Source: Macrobrachium rosenbergii
Taxonomy: Eukaryota; Arthropoda; Malacostraca; Decapoda; Palaemonidae
DNA length: 64,000 nucleotides
Direction of reading: 5' to 3'
Assembly (NCBI RefSeq): GCF_040412425.1
Contig: NC_089742.1
Coordinates: forward strand, 73,827,625 to 73,891,624
Every line of letters starts with the position of its first letter. The first letter of the stretch is position 1. The notes under the pieces were generated by a model. It had not been told where the DNA came from, did no database searches, and saw only the letters and a program-made list of their open reading frames with translations. A program made the translations under genes and the position numbers. This document shows positions 35,381 through 45,583 of this stretch, piece by piece.

Positions 35381-35597
35381 GGTCATAACTGCCCTTGATG
35401 GGAGAGAGATCTTATGTAAAGGGGAAATGTATGTAAAATTGAATATTGATGATGTTGCAATTACTGTAACTGCTTTAGTAGCTGAGAAACTAATTGACAA
35501 TATTGATTTAATTTTGGGCATGAATGCAATCAATGGGTTTGGAGGTGCTACAGTGGTGAGGGCAAAGTTATGTTTGGTAAGGCAAGATGTTCAGTGA
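35381..35597 (+). pseudogene. element H protease, right part
   Basis: Resumes with ITALDGREILCKGEM and IDLILGMNAINGFGG, the C-terminal half of an aspartic protease. The codon split across the gypsy copy 1 insertion is completed by the duplicated GGT, so the original frame is visible. Confidence 0.75.
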
Positions 35598-35669
35598 TAA
35601 GTGATAACTCAGTAGTGTGGTGCTATAGCTAATGCATGTGGTAATTCCAGTGTTATTACAGTTGAAGAT

Positions 35670-36240
35670 AAAGATTTTGTGGCAAGATTTGATGGGAATC
35701 AATGGACGGTAGAGTGGTTTGTCAAAGAGGGAAATAAAGTAGAGTTGATGAGTAAGATTAGTTGTTATGATAAAGGATGGGAGGAACGGAAGGGAAGGGA
35801 GTTTGAGAGGGAAGCAGATAGATGGATTGAAGAGGGTATTTTGCCCCCTTGGGACAAGCAGATTGAGGATGGGGTCTTGCCTTTAATGGCTGTTGAGCAA
35901 CCAATTAAAAATAAAGTTAGACCAGTGCTGGACTTTAGAGACCTGAGCAAGTTTGTAGAGTGTCATACTGGGGATGATGCTATTGATGTGTGTGGTGGGA
36001 CCTTACGGGAATGGCACAGAATGGAAGGTAATGTAGCTATTGTAGAAAATTATAAAGGGTGGACTTACTGTTTAACAAGGTTGGGGTTTGGGTTGAATTC
36101 TACTCCTCGAATCATGGGAAAAATTTTAAAGGCTGTTTTGGGGAGGGGTAAAGACTGTTTTGGGGAGGGGTAAAGACTTAAGACCTAGAGTTCTTACATT
36201 GATGACGTTATGGTTGACGAAGCGCAGTTGCCAGCTTGAG
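35670..36240 (+). pseudogene. element H reverse transcriptase remnant
   Basis: Open frame with DRWIEEGILPPWDK, VRPVLDFRDLSKFV and GLNSTPRIMGKILKAVLG. After a small tandem duplication (GGGGAGGGGTAAAGACT) another frame carries SYIDDVMVDE, with YIDD at 36195-36206. This RT belongs to a gypsy-related lineage distinct from the two inserted gypsy copies. Part of the palm between LREW and YKGW is shortened. Confidence 0.75.
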
Positions 36241-36840
36241 TTGGTCTCTCTCGTGCTTAAAACTGAATGGATTGATTGCTAAGCCACCTGAGACTTTGGC
36301 TGGAAGTGCTGATTTGGGTCTTAGGATAAGTGAGAAAGATGGTATTCGGCAGTTTGCAAGAGATAATACCATCCCAGAGATTTTGGATGAAATATCGAGA
36401 CGAGAGTTGTTTTCAATTTGTGGAAAATTGGTGGCCCACTACCCAATTGCCCATTCACTAAGAGTAGCTTGTGGCTATGTAAAGCGACTAGCAGGTGGTG
36501 GGTCATGGGATGGTAATGTAGACCCAGATGTTGTGTTGTTGCTCAAGAGGTTGTCCAGAAGGTAAACGAAGATGATCCAATGCAAGGGCAGTGGCATGTT
36601 TCTCCTAGTGTTGGGAGCTGAGTTGGAGAATGGTGTTGTGGTTGAGGATGCAGCTTGGTTGCATAAGAAACATGACAGCAGTCATATTAATGTGGCTGAG
36701 TTGGAAGCTGCAGTAAAGGGCATTAATCTTGTCCTGCAGTGGGGACTTGAGAAATTGGAGATTAAGACTGATTCCGCTTATGTTTTTGGGTGGATGGAAT
36801 CACAGAGGATAAGAGGGTGTGTACAAAGGGGGTAGGTGAG
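36241..36840 (+). pseudogene. element H RNase H remnant
   Basis: Reads HSLRVACGYVKRLA, then HINVAELEAAVKGINLVLQW and IKTDSAYVFGWM, the later catalytic blocks of RNase H. The first Asp block that should lie near 36610 is missing, apparently deleted. Stops break the frame. Confidence 0.65.
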
Positions 36841-36859
36841 ATGATAATAAAATGACGAT

Positions 36860-37354
36860 TGGGCATTGTGAGGAAGCTTATTGAAGAATTTGGATTAGAA
36901 CTGAGGGTGACACTAGTAAATACAGTGAAGAACAAGGCAGATGCCTTGGCCCAGATTAAAAAGAGCTGGCTTTTGAATAAACTAAAGAACCAGGTGAGCA
37001 GTGAGATGTGTTGCCTGAAAACTATTGATTTGAGAGAGGAGCACAACAGGCATCATATGGGTGTAGATAGGACTACATTTTTAGCATAGAAACTAGACTC
37101 CAAAATTGATAAACGAATGATGAAACATGTGAAAAGCAGTTTGCAATGTCGGTCAGTTGACCCTGCTCCAGTGGTGCTCAAGGCAGGTAGTGTGAGCATG
37201 GACAGAATGGAAGAGACTTGCCATAGATGTCACACATTATAGGAATGTACCGTATTTGTCAATAATTGACTGTGGTCCTAGCAGATTTGCAGTGTGGAGA
37301 GGTCTGAAGAGAGAGAGCACAGAGGAAGTAGCAGATATATTGAATATAATTTTT
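36860..37354 (+). pseudogene. element H integrase, left part
   Basis: Contains VNTVKNKADALAQIKKSWL (end of RNase H), HHMGVDRTT and SSLQCRSVDPAPVVLKAG (zinc-binding N-terminal region), then in another frame SIIDCGPSRFAVWRGL, the first catalytic Asp region. It stops at about 37354 (..ATATAATTTTT), where DIRS-A begins. The rest is at 43120. Confidence 0.8.
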
Positions 37355-37364
37355 ATATAAGTAA

Positions 37365-37535
37365 CATACCAAGTAATTACATAGCTATGAGTTTCATTTA
37401 TTCGCAGTAGCTTAAAATTTCACTGTAGCGACACCGATGTTCTGTGTAGGTGACTAGTCTCGCTCCCTAACAAGAGAGTTAGGAATGACTTAGCAGAGAA
37501 TCCTCAGTTTGTTTCTGCGATGTTTGGTGTTAACA
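37365..37535 (+). repeat. DIRS-A left inverted terminal repeat
   Basis: Reverse complement, with scattered changes, of 42920-43095. The repeat includes the CCAAGTAATTAC word that recurs at every DIRS end in this window. Confidence 0.85.
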
Positions 37536-38379
37536 TCAGGTGTCGGCAGCAGCTTTTCTTTTTTTCGCCAGTTATTTAACCAGACTTTGGTGTTCAAGCT
37601 GAAAGTCGAGTAGCCTCAGCCAAAAATTTCAGGATGAGTTTTTTCCTTTTGTTGTTACTAAATGGAGTCTGGTATATCAATTGTTCGCTTTTACAGTGAA
37701 AATTGCAGTTAATTGTTTAACTACTTTGCTGATTGGCGTACCATATTGTAAACATTGGTTCGTTGCTGAACCGATGTTTACGTTCGCTACTGAGCTGATT
37801 TTTTTCAATGCTACAGTAGTGAAATTACATCTTTGGTTTTACTCACCTGTGCGACAAGTAATGTAATAATGTAGTGTTGCCGAGTAACGTGATAAAGTAA
37901 ACTTTGCGTTCGCTACGACGAATAATGTAATAATGTTAAGTGTTGCAGAGTAATGTGATAAAGTAAACTTTGCATTCGCTTCCATATATATCAAGTAGCA
38001 TAGTAACACGTCAACATTGTGTACACTACAGGGCTGATAGTGATATAGTATATCTCCATAAGTCTCAAATGATATTTGTTAGGAGTTGAGATTTGTCTGT
38101 ATGATGGTACTCTGTGTAAGCCAGATCCCAGTGTGAACAGTTACGGATTCCAATATATGTAAGAAGCATCAACGGTGTTGTTCCAGGATCCACGTGGATC
38201 CCAGTGTAGACGGGGTGTTGATGACGTTTCTGGGAGTATCTTGTGGAGCGCCAGTATTGGTGCCAAACGCTCTTTCAATCTGAGTGCCTAGCAGTGTCAG
38301 AGTGGACAGAGTCCGAGCACCCAGTGTCCAAAGCGTCCACTGTGATCAAAGCATACAGAGGGATCTGATGGCTCCAAGC

Positions 38380-39125
38380 ATCCAGTGGGGTCTGTTTGAT
38401 CCAAGTGGCCAGTGGGATCTGATGGATCCAAGCATCCAACAGGATCTGATGGATCCAATTGTCCAGTGGCATCCGAGGGATCCAAGTGTCCAGTGGGATC
38501 CGAGGGATCCAAGTGTCCAGTGGGATCCGAGGGATCCAAGTGTCCAGTGGGATCCGAGGGATCCAAGTGTCCAGTGGGATCCGAGGGATCCAAGTGTTGT
38601 CCAGTGGGATCCGAGGGATCCAAGTGTTTTCCAGTGGGATCCGAGGGATCCAAGTGTTGTCCAGTGGGATCCGAGGGATCTAAGTGTTGTCCAGTGGGAT
38701 CCGAGGGATCCAAGTGTTGTCCAGTGGGATCCGAGGGATCCCAGTGTTGTCCAGTGGGATCCGAGGGATCCAAGAGTTGTCCAGTGGGATCCGAGGGATC
38801 CAAGAGTTGTCCAGTGGGATCCGAGGGATCCAAGTGTTGTCCAGTGGGATCCAAGTGTTGTCCAGTGGGATCCGAGGGATCCAAGTGTGATCCGAGGGGT
38901 CCAAGTGTTGTCCAGTGGGATCCGAGGGATCCAAGTGTTGTCCAGTGGGATCCAAGGGATCCAGGTGTTGTCCAGTGGGATCCGAGGGATCCAAGTGTTT
39001 CCAGTGGGACCTGAGGGATCCAAGTATTTCCAGTGGGACCTGAGGGATCCAAGTGTCCAGTGGGATCCAAGTGTCCAGTGGGATCCAAGTGTACAGTGGG
39101 ATTCGAGGGATCCAAGTGCCAACCT
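38380..39125. repeat. 27/30-bp tandem array inside DIRS-A
   Basis: About 25 units of GTGGGATCCGAGGGATCC followed by AAGTGTCCA (27 bp) or AAGTGTTGTCCA (30 bp), with a degenerate edge on the left. Each unit carries two GGATCC words and units differ by multiples of 3, so several frames stay open on both strands for 200-300 codons (for example repeats of QWDPRDPSVV on +). That openness follows from the unit length and is not evidence of a protein. Confidence 0.93.
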
Positions 39126-39165
39126 GCTGTGTCCAGTGCTAGCTCCTCTTTGGATCAGCACCTGA

Positions 39166-40700
39166 ATTTTAAGAACACACTGTTGTCCTGTCTTGTGCAC
39201 CAGTTCCCATTGAGCAGGGACCAAGTCTACCTCAGGACAAGACTTCTGGGTCATAGTTGCTGAAGGAAGCTCCCTCTTTGGGCTATTTCCTTGTCACCCA
39301 AGCATCTGTCAAGGTTGGAAAATTGGCTTTCATTTAAAAGGAGCAAGACAGTGTCTTTTGTCTTCCCACACCCTAGTACCTTGTCGGATCTAGACTTCCC
39401 TGTCAAGATTGTTGGAAGTCCTATTTTTCTGGACTGACATCAGGAACACTGGCCAGTGTCCTCCTGTTAACCTAAAGAATCTCTTGGATTTTCAAGTTTT
39501 TCCATCTGCCAAGAATCTGTTTTCAGATGGCCTGAGTTTTACCCTCATTCCCCTCTTCGTGCCCAGGACATTAGTAGTGAGCCTACTCTAGTTCTGGCAC
39601 CCACGAAATGCTGGCCAGATTGGACAGATCTAAATGCGCCCTTGGATTTTACTTCAGTTCCAAGGTTTTGGGTGAAGACTGAACGCCATAAGAATCTTGG
39701 CTCTGAAGATCTACGTGTTGACAGTTGCTGTTATATGCTTCCTGTCGACAGTTAAAGCTACCTTGTTACGGTCTTCTTGCAGTTTTGCTCTTGGTTGAAT
39801 GACCTTTCCTGTAAGGTGCCAATTCCTGTTTTCGTGGACCATTTCCAGAGCTCCTGGCACCACTTCCTAGTGCCTGGCGCACTTGTTGAGTGCCCAACAC
39901 CACTAGAGCACTCATCAATATATCTCTAGTATTCGGCAGCCATCTCCGTTTGCCTGGCGTAAGCTCACAGGGCCCAGGTTCTTACGGGTATGGAATTTTC
40001 CTTGGCGTACAGTTCTGCACATCTTTGTTATTGTACAAGGGTATTGTTGAGTCCACGCCAAGTGTTATCAAGTTCAGTTTTAGTTGAATTTGCAAGGATT
40101 TCAATGTTTTCTCCTGGCTGTCGTAAAAGTCTGCAGATTTAGCAGCTTCTTTGTATGGATGTCTGTGGTTTGCACGTCCTTCTTCTAGTTTGCCGTTTGG
40201 CTGTGAGTGCATGATCACCAATGCAAAGCATGCCCACAGCAGATAGAGGACAAACCAGATAGCATCTTCCTTTGATCTTCATGGCTATTGAATGGATTTT
40301 GGAGATGCAGTTAGCACCCTTCCTTGCCCGTGCCAGATGTCAGCCTCCTGACAGCACAAGTTTTCTCTGGAGCCCTGGTTCTTATAGTTGTCTGAACTCA
40401 GTCTTTTGGAACGGAAGTTCCTTCATCTGTGAACCAAGTCCTGGATTTCTTTTCTACGCTTTAGTTATGGGTTGGGGAGACTTCTTAAGGAACGGGGTTT
40501 TTTCTGGGTGTGTTCCTTGTAAAGATGGATCCTTCAGTTCCTTCTCATAGAGCTGGAAGTTTCTTCAGATAACGTCAGTGCTTTTTGACCTTATTGCACT
40601 CCTAGACTGTGGTAACCATTCAGACTAGACCACAGTTCTAATTTTTTATGTAAGCAAGGCTCTACCCCACGTCTCCCCACTTCTATAGGAAGAGACCTGT
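39166..40700 (+). other. DIRS-A interior, decayed and mostly unreadable
   Basis: Presumed former gag region by comparison of layout with DIRS-B. Contains low-complexity CCTGGCGCACTTG-like words but no intact motif. No gene call is justified. Confidence 0.4.
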
Positions 40701-40716
40701 TTCTGTGGATAGATCA

Positions 40717-40804
40717 ATCAGGTCTTCTAGTCTCTTGGTCGGTTCATAGAACTAAGCCCTATCAGATCTTCTAGTCTCTTGGTCGGTTCATAGAACTAAG
40801 CCCT
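40717..40804. repeat. 44-bp tandem duplication in DIRS-A
   Basis: Two adjacent copies beginning ATCAGGTCTTCTAGTC and ATCAGATCTTCTAGTC, nearly identical. Confidence 0.85.
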
Positions 40805-40809
40805 ATCAG

Positions 40810-41400
40810 ACGTACTGAGCCGTCAGAGGAGACCGTTGATCCCCAGGCTGCTGGTATCTGTGGAATCTACGGGACAGACCTGTCTTGGACCTGTTTGCTC
40901 CTTCAAGGGATCTTCATTTTCCTCTTTTTGTGTTCCATACCATCCCTATAGCTTGTGCAACAGACATCATGCTATAGACAGATACGTCAGACTACCTTTC
41001 TTCACGCTCTGCATCACAGTCAAGAAGGAGCGACACAATCTTCATGCTAACTCTAAGTTACGTTGTCCGCTTAACCCTGTTCTAGCCAGTATCATAGTCC
41101 CAGAACGTGCTCGGTTAAGGGCGGACTCTACAGGATCCTCCCCCACTGGGTGTTCTCGGACAACCTCGCTTCAAGAGATCGTCCAAGGTGGTCAGATCTC
41201 TCCACGAGACTCCAGACTGTCCGGAGGATTATCACTGAAGAATTTTGTTTTAGATGTATTGAAGAGGCCATTGCAAGACATGGAAGTCAATCTTCTCTTG
41301 CCATCTTCTAGACCTGGGGATCGACTTTCCAAAGCTAGCATCTCAGGCCCTACGTCTCCTCTGCGAGATGTAAGTGTTCCTTTTGCAATTACCCTGTGAA
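40810..41400 (+). pseudogene. DIRS-A RNase H end / recombinase N-terminal remnant
   Basis: CTGAGCCGTCAGAGGAGACC and TCTTGGACCTGTTTGCTCC align with 58706-58800 of DIRS-B, where they encode DELSRQ and LSLDLFATS at the end of the RT-RNase H region. The remainder is degraded, though one frame (40836-41399) happens to stay open for 187 codons. Confidence 0.55.
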
Positions 41401-42104
41401 GGGCTATTGAACTATGCATAACTCATGTATAAGCATGGAGACCTAGTTTGGTGGCATCGATATCTTAATCTTTGAAGTTCCTGACACGCCCAAGCAAGGA
41501 AGAAGTGGTTTGCTCATTTCTCCTTGTATTTTAGTCAAGGATAGGGATCCATCCAAGACATGGATCCGTTTTTTCTTTTTCCCATAGGAATTTTACGGAC
41601 ATCTGTGTCTCCCAGGAGCGCCAGACAACACCCAAGCTCATAGCTCATCTGGCACCCTGCTCTCTTGCTGCTAACAATAGCCTTGCACCAGCTTTGGCTA
41701 TGATGTCAGCTTTCGTTTTTAGCACCCAGGAGTGCTCACTAGCCCTGAGGAAGACTAAAGTTTTCTGTCTAGTTTGAATGTTCAGGTTCGAAGGTCATCC
41801 AGAACCTGTGGTGTAATGGCAAGAACTACTTTCTTCCTCTGACTAGAACTCCAGGCGGCAAATGCACCTGGTGCCAGCTCATTCTCAGAGAGCCATAGTG
41901 CTCACTGGCTCTGAGGAGGAATTTAGAGAACTCTGCCCAGCTGGATGGTATAGTATTGCCTAAAAGCCGGTAGTCCCAGGCCATCCATAACCCAGGGAGT
42001 TGGGACAAGAGCTCGTCTTGTTCTCTGATTAGAACATCTTGCCCTTTATCCTAATGGACTTTATCTTCTGAGACACGCTCAGATTTAAGAGAAGCATTTT
42101 TCTC

Positions 42105-42260
42105 CTCCTAGTGAAAGCTAAAGATGTCAGAACAGCCTCTACCTCATCAGCTTTCAAACGCTATATATCCCTTAAGTCAATTCAACAATCAACCTACTTG
42201 TGGTATGACAGTTCTTCGTTTCTCATTTTGAGGGAGTTTAAACAGTTTTAAAAATTTGGC
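42105..42260 (+). pseudogene. DIRS-A tyrosine recombinase C-terminal remnant
   Basis: KAKDVRTASTSSAFK, SLKSIQQSTYLW and FLILREF align with AHEVRAVATSLAFK, SFSSILQSTF and SHYLKEV of DIRS-B (60320-60450). The His of the H-x-x-R motif is replaced and the nucleophilic Tyr position reads Ile, so catalysis would be lost even if translated. Confidence 0.65.
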
Positions 42261-42807
42261 AGTACCTTGCGATTTTTAGTTACTGTCATGGTATCAAGGA
42301 AGGAAGCATAGGATTTTCTCCTACTGCCTATTCACCTTGTAGTGAAGTGTCGAAATTTTGGGAGCTGGGCGGGATACAATGTACTCGGAGCACCCGGCAC
42401 CCTTAGTGGATGGGTTTAGGTCTTACTTCAGTGTAGGTGACAACATAATCTGGTTGTTTTTATTATGGTACTGTGCCCAGGGCAAGGGCACCTTTAAAGT
42501 TCTTCTAGTCATCGGATAGTTCCTTGATTGCATAACTTCCACCAATGCTTTGGTAGTGATCGGAGTACTCCTCTGCTACAAAGCTCCTTCTGTAGTAGAG
42601 GCAACCCTCGGCATTACTGCCATGCCACTACAGGTTAAGTTGAGCACCAACCAAAGGCAGTTTATACTGCAGGCTCTCTTAACTAACAAGGAACGACAAG
42701 CATTGTTTTCAATGCTAGCAACACTCTATTTGTAATTCATTACATGACTTAATGTTTTAGAGTAGAATATGTCCATGTTTCCCACCTCCTGTCAATGTGG
42801 GATTCAG

Positions 42808-42890
42808 CTATGTAATTACTTGGTAAGTTTCTTATATAAAAATGACATTTTTATAATAAAGTTTTATATATACTTACCAAGTAATTACAT
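42808..42890. repeat. DIRS-A internal complementary region
   Basis: TGTAATTACTTGGTAAG then TTATATAAAAATGACATTTT then ATACTTACCAAGTAATTACA. The left half complements the element's left end and the right half complements its right end, as in DIRS1-type elements where this region templates completion of the circular intermediate. Confidence 0.8.
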
Positions 42891-42919
42891 GATCGGAACC
42901 CGCCCTCCCTCCCCTCTGA

Positions 42920-43119
42920 TGGACGTAAGCATAAACAGACTGAGGATTCTCTGCTAAGTCCTTCCTAACTATCTCGTTAGGGGGCGAGACTAGTCACCTA
43001 CACAGAACATCAGTATCACTACCGTGAAATTTGAATTTAAGCTAGTGCGAATAAATGAAACTAATAGCTATGTAATTACTTGGTAAGTATATATAAAACT
43101 TTATTTTAAAAATGTCATT
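42920..43119 (-). repeat. DIRS-A right inverted terminal repeat
   Basis: Complement of the left repeat, extended at the outer end by about 30 bp (AAAACTTTATTTTAAAAATG) that also appears in the internal complementary region. Confidence 0.85.
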
Positions 43120-43482
43120 TTTCTGGAACAGGGTCCTGTAGATGAGATTCTAATGGATAATAGTACACTATACAGGTAGGAAGTACTAAAGATGATGTTT
43201 GTTAGATGGAATATTAGAGATTTTTTGTGCCACCTATAGAGCAAGTGGGAATGGTATTGTGGAGAGGCACCACAGAACTATCAAAACTGTCTCTGGGAGG
43301 GGAGACATAAGTCCATTAGAAGCTGTGTTCTGGTATAATATGACACCCAGGAAAGGGTTAGATGAGAGTAGTGTACCTTAAAGGGCTGTCTACAAATAAT
43401 GAGTGGAGACACTTGGCAAAAGTGCCAGTTACTGTTACTGATGATGTTGCTCTTGTTCAGGTGGGAAATGTGTGGGTCAAGC
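43120..43482 (+). pseudogene. element H integrase, right part
   Basis: Resumes exactly where 37354 broke off: LEQGPVDEILMDNSTLYR carries the second catalytic Asp (usual LTDN, here LMDN), then ASGNGIVERHHRTIK carries the catalytic Glu, and AVFWYNMTPRKG follows. Stops separate the blocks. At 43482 it is cut again by gypsy copy 2 in the tract reading GNVWVK. Confidence 0.82.
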
Positions 43483-43877
43483 TGTAAAGTCCCTGCTAAG
43501 CGGGTTTTCTGTGGTGGCGACCCATTTTCTTTGCCTCTCCTAGGATCGCCGCTCCTAGGATAACAGGTCATGCAAATTCAGACATACCCAATCATGTAAA
43601 TTGTTTTATGTAAATATTTACCTGCTACCAACTTGTATGTTATGTGTTTCCTTTTCTCAGGTATCAGAATGTATTCAACTCTGCTATTGCTCATTTGTGA
43701 AACTCAAAGTGTGTTTGTTTGTTTATTGTATTTATTGTAAAATGTTATTGACCTCAGGTCACCCTAGTTCTCATTGTATTCCTTGGCGTGACGTCAGTCC
43801 GCCGCTATATAAACTGCCTGTGTCCTCAATAAAGCAGCAGTAACCTTATCCTGCTCGTTTCTTTCGCACCTCTTAAA
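43483..43877 (+). repeat. gypsy copy 2, 5' LTR
   Basis: Begins TGTAAAGTCCCTGCTAAGCG and ends CACCTCTTAAA. About a dozen differences by eye from the 3' LTR, fewer than between the copy 1 LTRs. Preceded by AAGC, which is repeated after the 3' LTR. Contains a TATATAA box (about 43805) and an AATAAAG tract. Confidence 0.93.
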
Positions 43878-43878
43878 G

Positions 43879-43895
43879 TGGTGACCCTGGAGTGG
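43879..43895 (+). promoter_or_regulatory. gypsy copy 2 primer binding site, tRNA-Trp type
   Basis: TGGTGACCCTGGAGTGG begins one base after the LTR. TGGTGACCC is the complement of the 3' end of arthropod tRNA-Trp, as used by CsRn1-clade elements. Confidence 0.7.
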
Positions 43896-44097
43896 TTCCC
43901 GGAGCCATTAGCGGACTCACACGGTGACTTAGGAACTACCCACGCCCCTAGCGGACTAATTACGGCACTGTAACCAGCATTCGGGCGTGCTGACTCTCGT
44001 CGGCAAATCACCAGCGTCATTAACGGACTCACACAGCGCGCTCCCAAGTGTGTATTGACGTGAGTATTCCACTCCAATAAAGAGGGCAAGAGTGAAC

Positions 44098-44880
44098 ATG
44101 GATGCGGACATCCCCTCCCTCGTTCAGTTAACCGCAAACCTCGCGAATTCAGACGTTTACCGTCTGTCCATATCACCCGCGCCCCTCCCCGTGCAGAGGC
44201 TCTCGTGTTCCTCCACACCGCTGCCCACGCCCTGTACGCTGCCCTGTCTGGCAGGACAAACAAAAGCTGCCCTCGCCATAAAGCTGCCGCCTTTCACTCA
44301 GGGGAACCCATCAGCATGGCTGTACAGGGTCGAGGGTCAGTTCAGGCTGGCGGAACTCACGGACGAGGTGCTACAAGCTGACGCAGTGATAAACGCCCTG
44401 CCGGAGGAGGTCTACAGGAAACTCGTCCCATGGGTGTCCGCCGCACACCCCCTCACCTACCACCACCTGAAAGTATCCCTCATCGAGACTTGCTCCCTGC
44501 CGGTTGCCGAGAGGGCCGCCCATGCCCTCGACCTCATCATCAACCCGCGGCAGGAGCAGAGCATCACGGAGTCGTGGGGCATGATACAGGACCTCCTCGT
44601 CCTCCCCGCCACCGACAGCAGCGGTAAGCAGTCCGAAATAAGCCTATCGCGGGAGATTCTCCTCCGCCAGCTCCTCCCGGAGGTCCGTACTCAGATCCTC
44701 GAGCCCTACACCATGCCCCTCAAGGTCTTAATCCGCACGGTGCAGCTGACCGACTCCGCAAAGGCAGCGAAGAGGGCATCAGCGCCCGCACACTCCATCA
44801 GTTCCATTCAACAGGAGGAGGGCGCAGAGGAGGGGATAAGCGCCGTCACCATAAGGCGGCCACCATATCGTCACAAATGA
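44098..44880 (+). CDS. gypsy copy 2 Gag (open, CsRn1-type)
   Basis: Open frame of 260 codons from ATG 44098 (MDADIPSLVQLTANLANSDV) to the stop at 44878. It contains AIKLPPFTQGNPSAWLYRVE and FRLAELTDEVLQADAVINAL, matching the broken copy 1 gag and the capsid region of this lineage. An intact relative would continue into a C-H-C-C knuckle; here the stop comes just before it, and in the readable text beyond (YYHQRYGKDAGNCQPLC) the first Cys is Ser. It is the best-preserved gag in the window, but truncated at the nucleic-acid-binding end. Confidence 0.85.
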   Translation: MDADIPSLVQLTANLANSDVYRLSISPAPLPVQRLSCSSTPLPTPCTLPCLAGQTKAALAIKLPPFTQGNPSAWLYRVEGQFRLAELTDEVLQADAVINALPEEVYRKLVPWVSAAHPLTYHHLKVSLIETCSLPVAERAAHALDLIINPRQEQSITESWGMIQDLLVLPATDSSGKQSEISLSREILLRQLLPEVRTQILEPYTMPLKVLIRTVQLTDSAKAAKRASAPAHSISSIQQEEGAEEGISAVTIRRPPYRHK

Positions 44881-45527
44881 AACCCACCGGGCCCTTCCTA
44901 CTACCACCAGCGGTACGGCAAGGATGCCGGGAACTGCCAACCCCTGTGTTCATTCACCCGTCCAAAAAACAGGGGAGGCGGCTGCCAGCAGAACAGGCCG
45001 CCATGGCAACAGAGGAACCCAGGAGCCCAGAGCCATTAGGCTTCTATGTCCGCGACACCATCTCCGGCAGGATGATGTTGGTCGACACATCAATATTTCC
45101 GCTGTCCAGAGAGGACCGCAAGCGCTCACCTGACCCAGCTGCCTTCCTGACGGCCGCCAACGGGTCCCCCATCCTCTCCTACGGCACCAGGCTCCTGTCG
45201 ATCTCCATCCTTGGCCGGAGGTATTCCTGGAACTTCGTTGTCGCGGACGTAAGGACCCCGCTCATGGGCGCGGATTTCCTCGCCCACTTCGGGCTGGCAC
45301 TCGACGTCGTTCGCAAGCGTCTCCTCGACACAGACTCCTGCCAGTCCCTCCCGTTGGCAACGGGACCCAGCGCACCTACCATCTGCTCCGTCGCCCCCCA
45401 CCAATACGCCCAGCTGCTGAAGGAGTTCCCCGACGTATTCAGGCCTGAGCTCCGTCAGGTCCCCGGGGCCCCAGCAAAACATGGCATCTGCTACCACATC
45501 AAAACGAAGGGCCCCCTACACACGTAA
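44877..45527 (+). pseudogene. gypsy copy 2 protease and pol N-terminus
   Basis: Open for 216 codons, with GFYVRDTISGRMMLVDT followed directly by SIFPLSREDRK. Copy 1 has LIDTGAMRSVFP at this place, so about four residues including the Gly of the DTG active site are deleted. LMGADFLAHFGL and the flap region remain. The protease would be inactive. Confidence 0.85.
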
Positions 45528-45583
45528 GGTTCCGGAGGCTTCCCCGGTGGCGCCTTCAGGAGGCCAAGAACGCCTTCGCCGAA

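Larger units (their letters stand above)
37355..43119 (+). mobile_element. DIRS-A: DIRS-type tyrosine-recombinase retrotransposon
   Basis: About 5.8 kb. The left terminal region (37365-37535) is the inverted complement of 42920-43095 (AAGTAATTACATAGCTA, GTGTAGGTGACTAGTCTCG, GCAGAGAATCCTCAGT). An internal complementary region at 42808-42890 repeats both ends joined. The 3' part (42340-42810) is homologous to DIRS-B (60560-61010), so the two are one family. The interior is decayed and carries a 27/30-bp tandem array. There is no target duplication, as expected for tyrosine-recombinase integration. Confidence 0.88.

Noticed and set aside
38460..39110. Array of regular ~30-bp repeats resembling a CRISPR array
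   Set aside because: Units are directly adjacent with no unique spacers, there are no cas genes, and the setting is an animal genome inside a DIRS element.
38284..39254. Long open frames of about 200-300 codons on both strands across the tandem array
   Set aside because: They follow from repeat units whose lengths are multiples of three and that lack stops in several frames. No start context, domain or conservation argues for a protein.
40836..41399. 187-codon open frame as a host gene
   Set aside because: Its beginning aligns with the RNase H end of DIRS-B, and it lies inside DIRS-A. The remaining open stretch has no domain.
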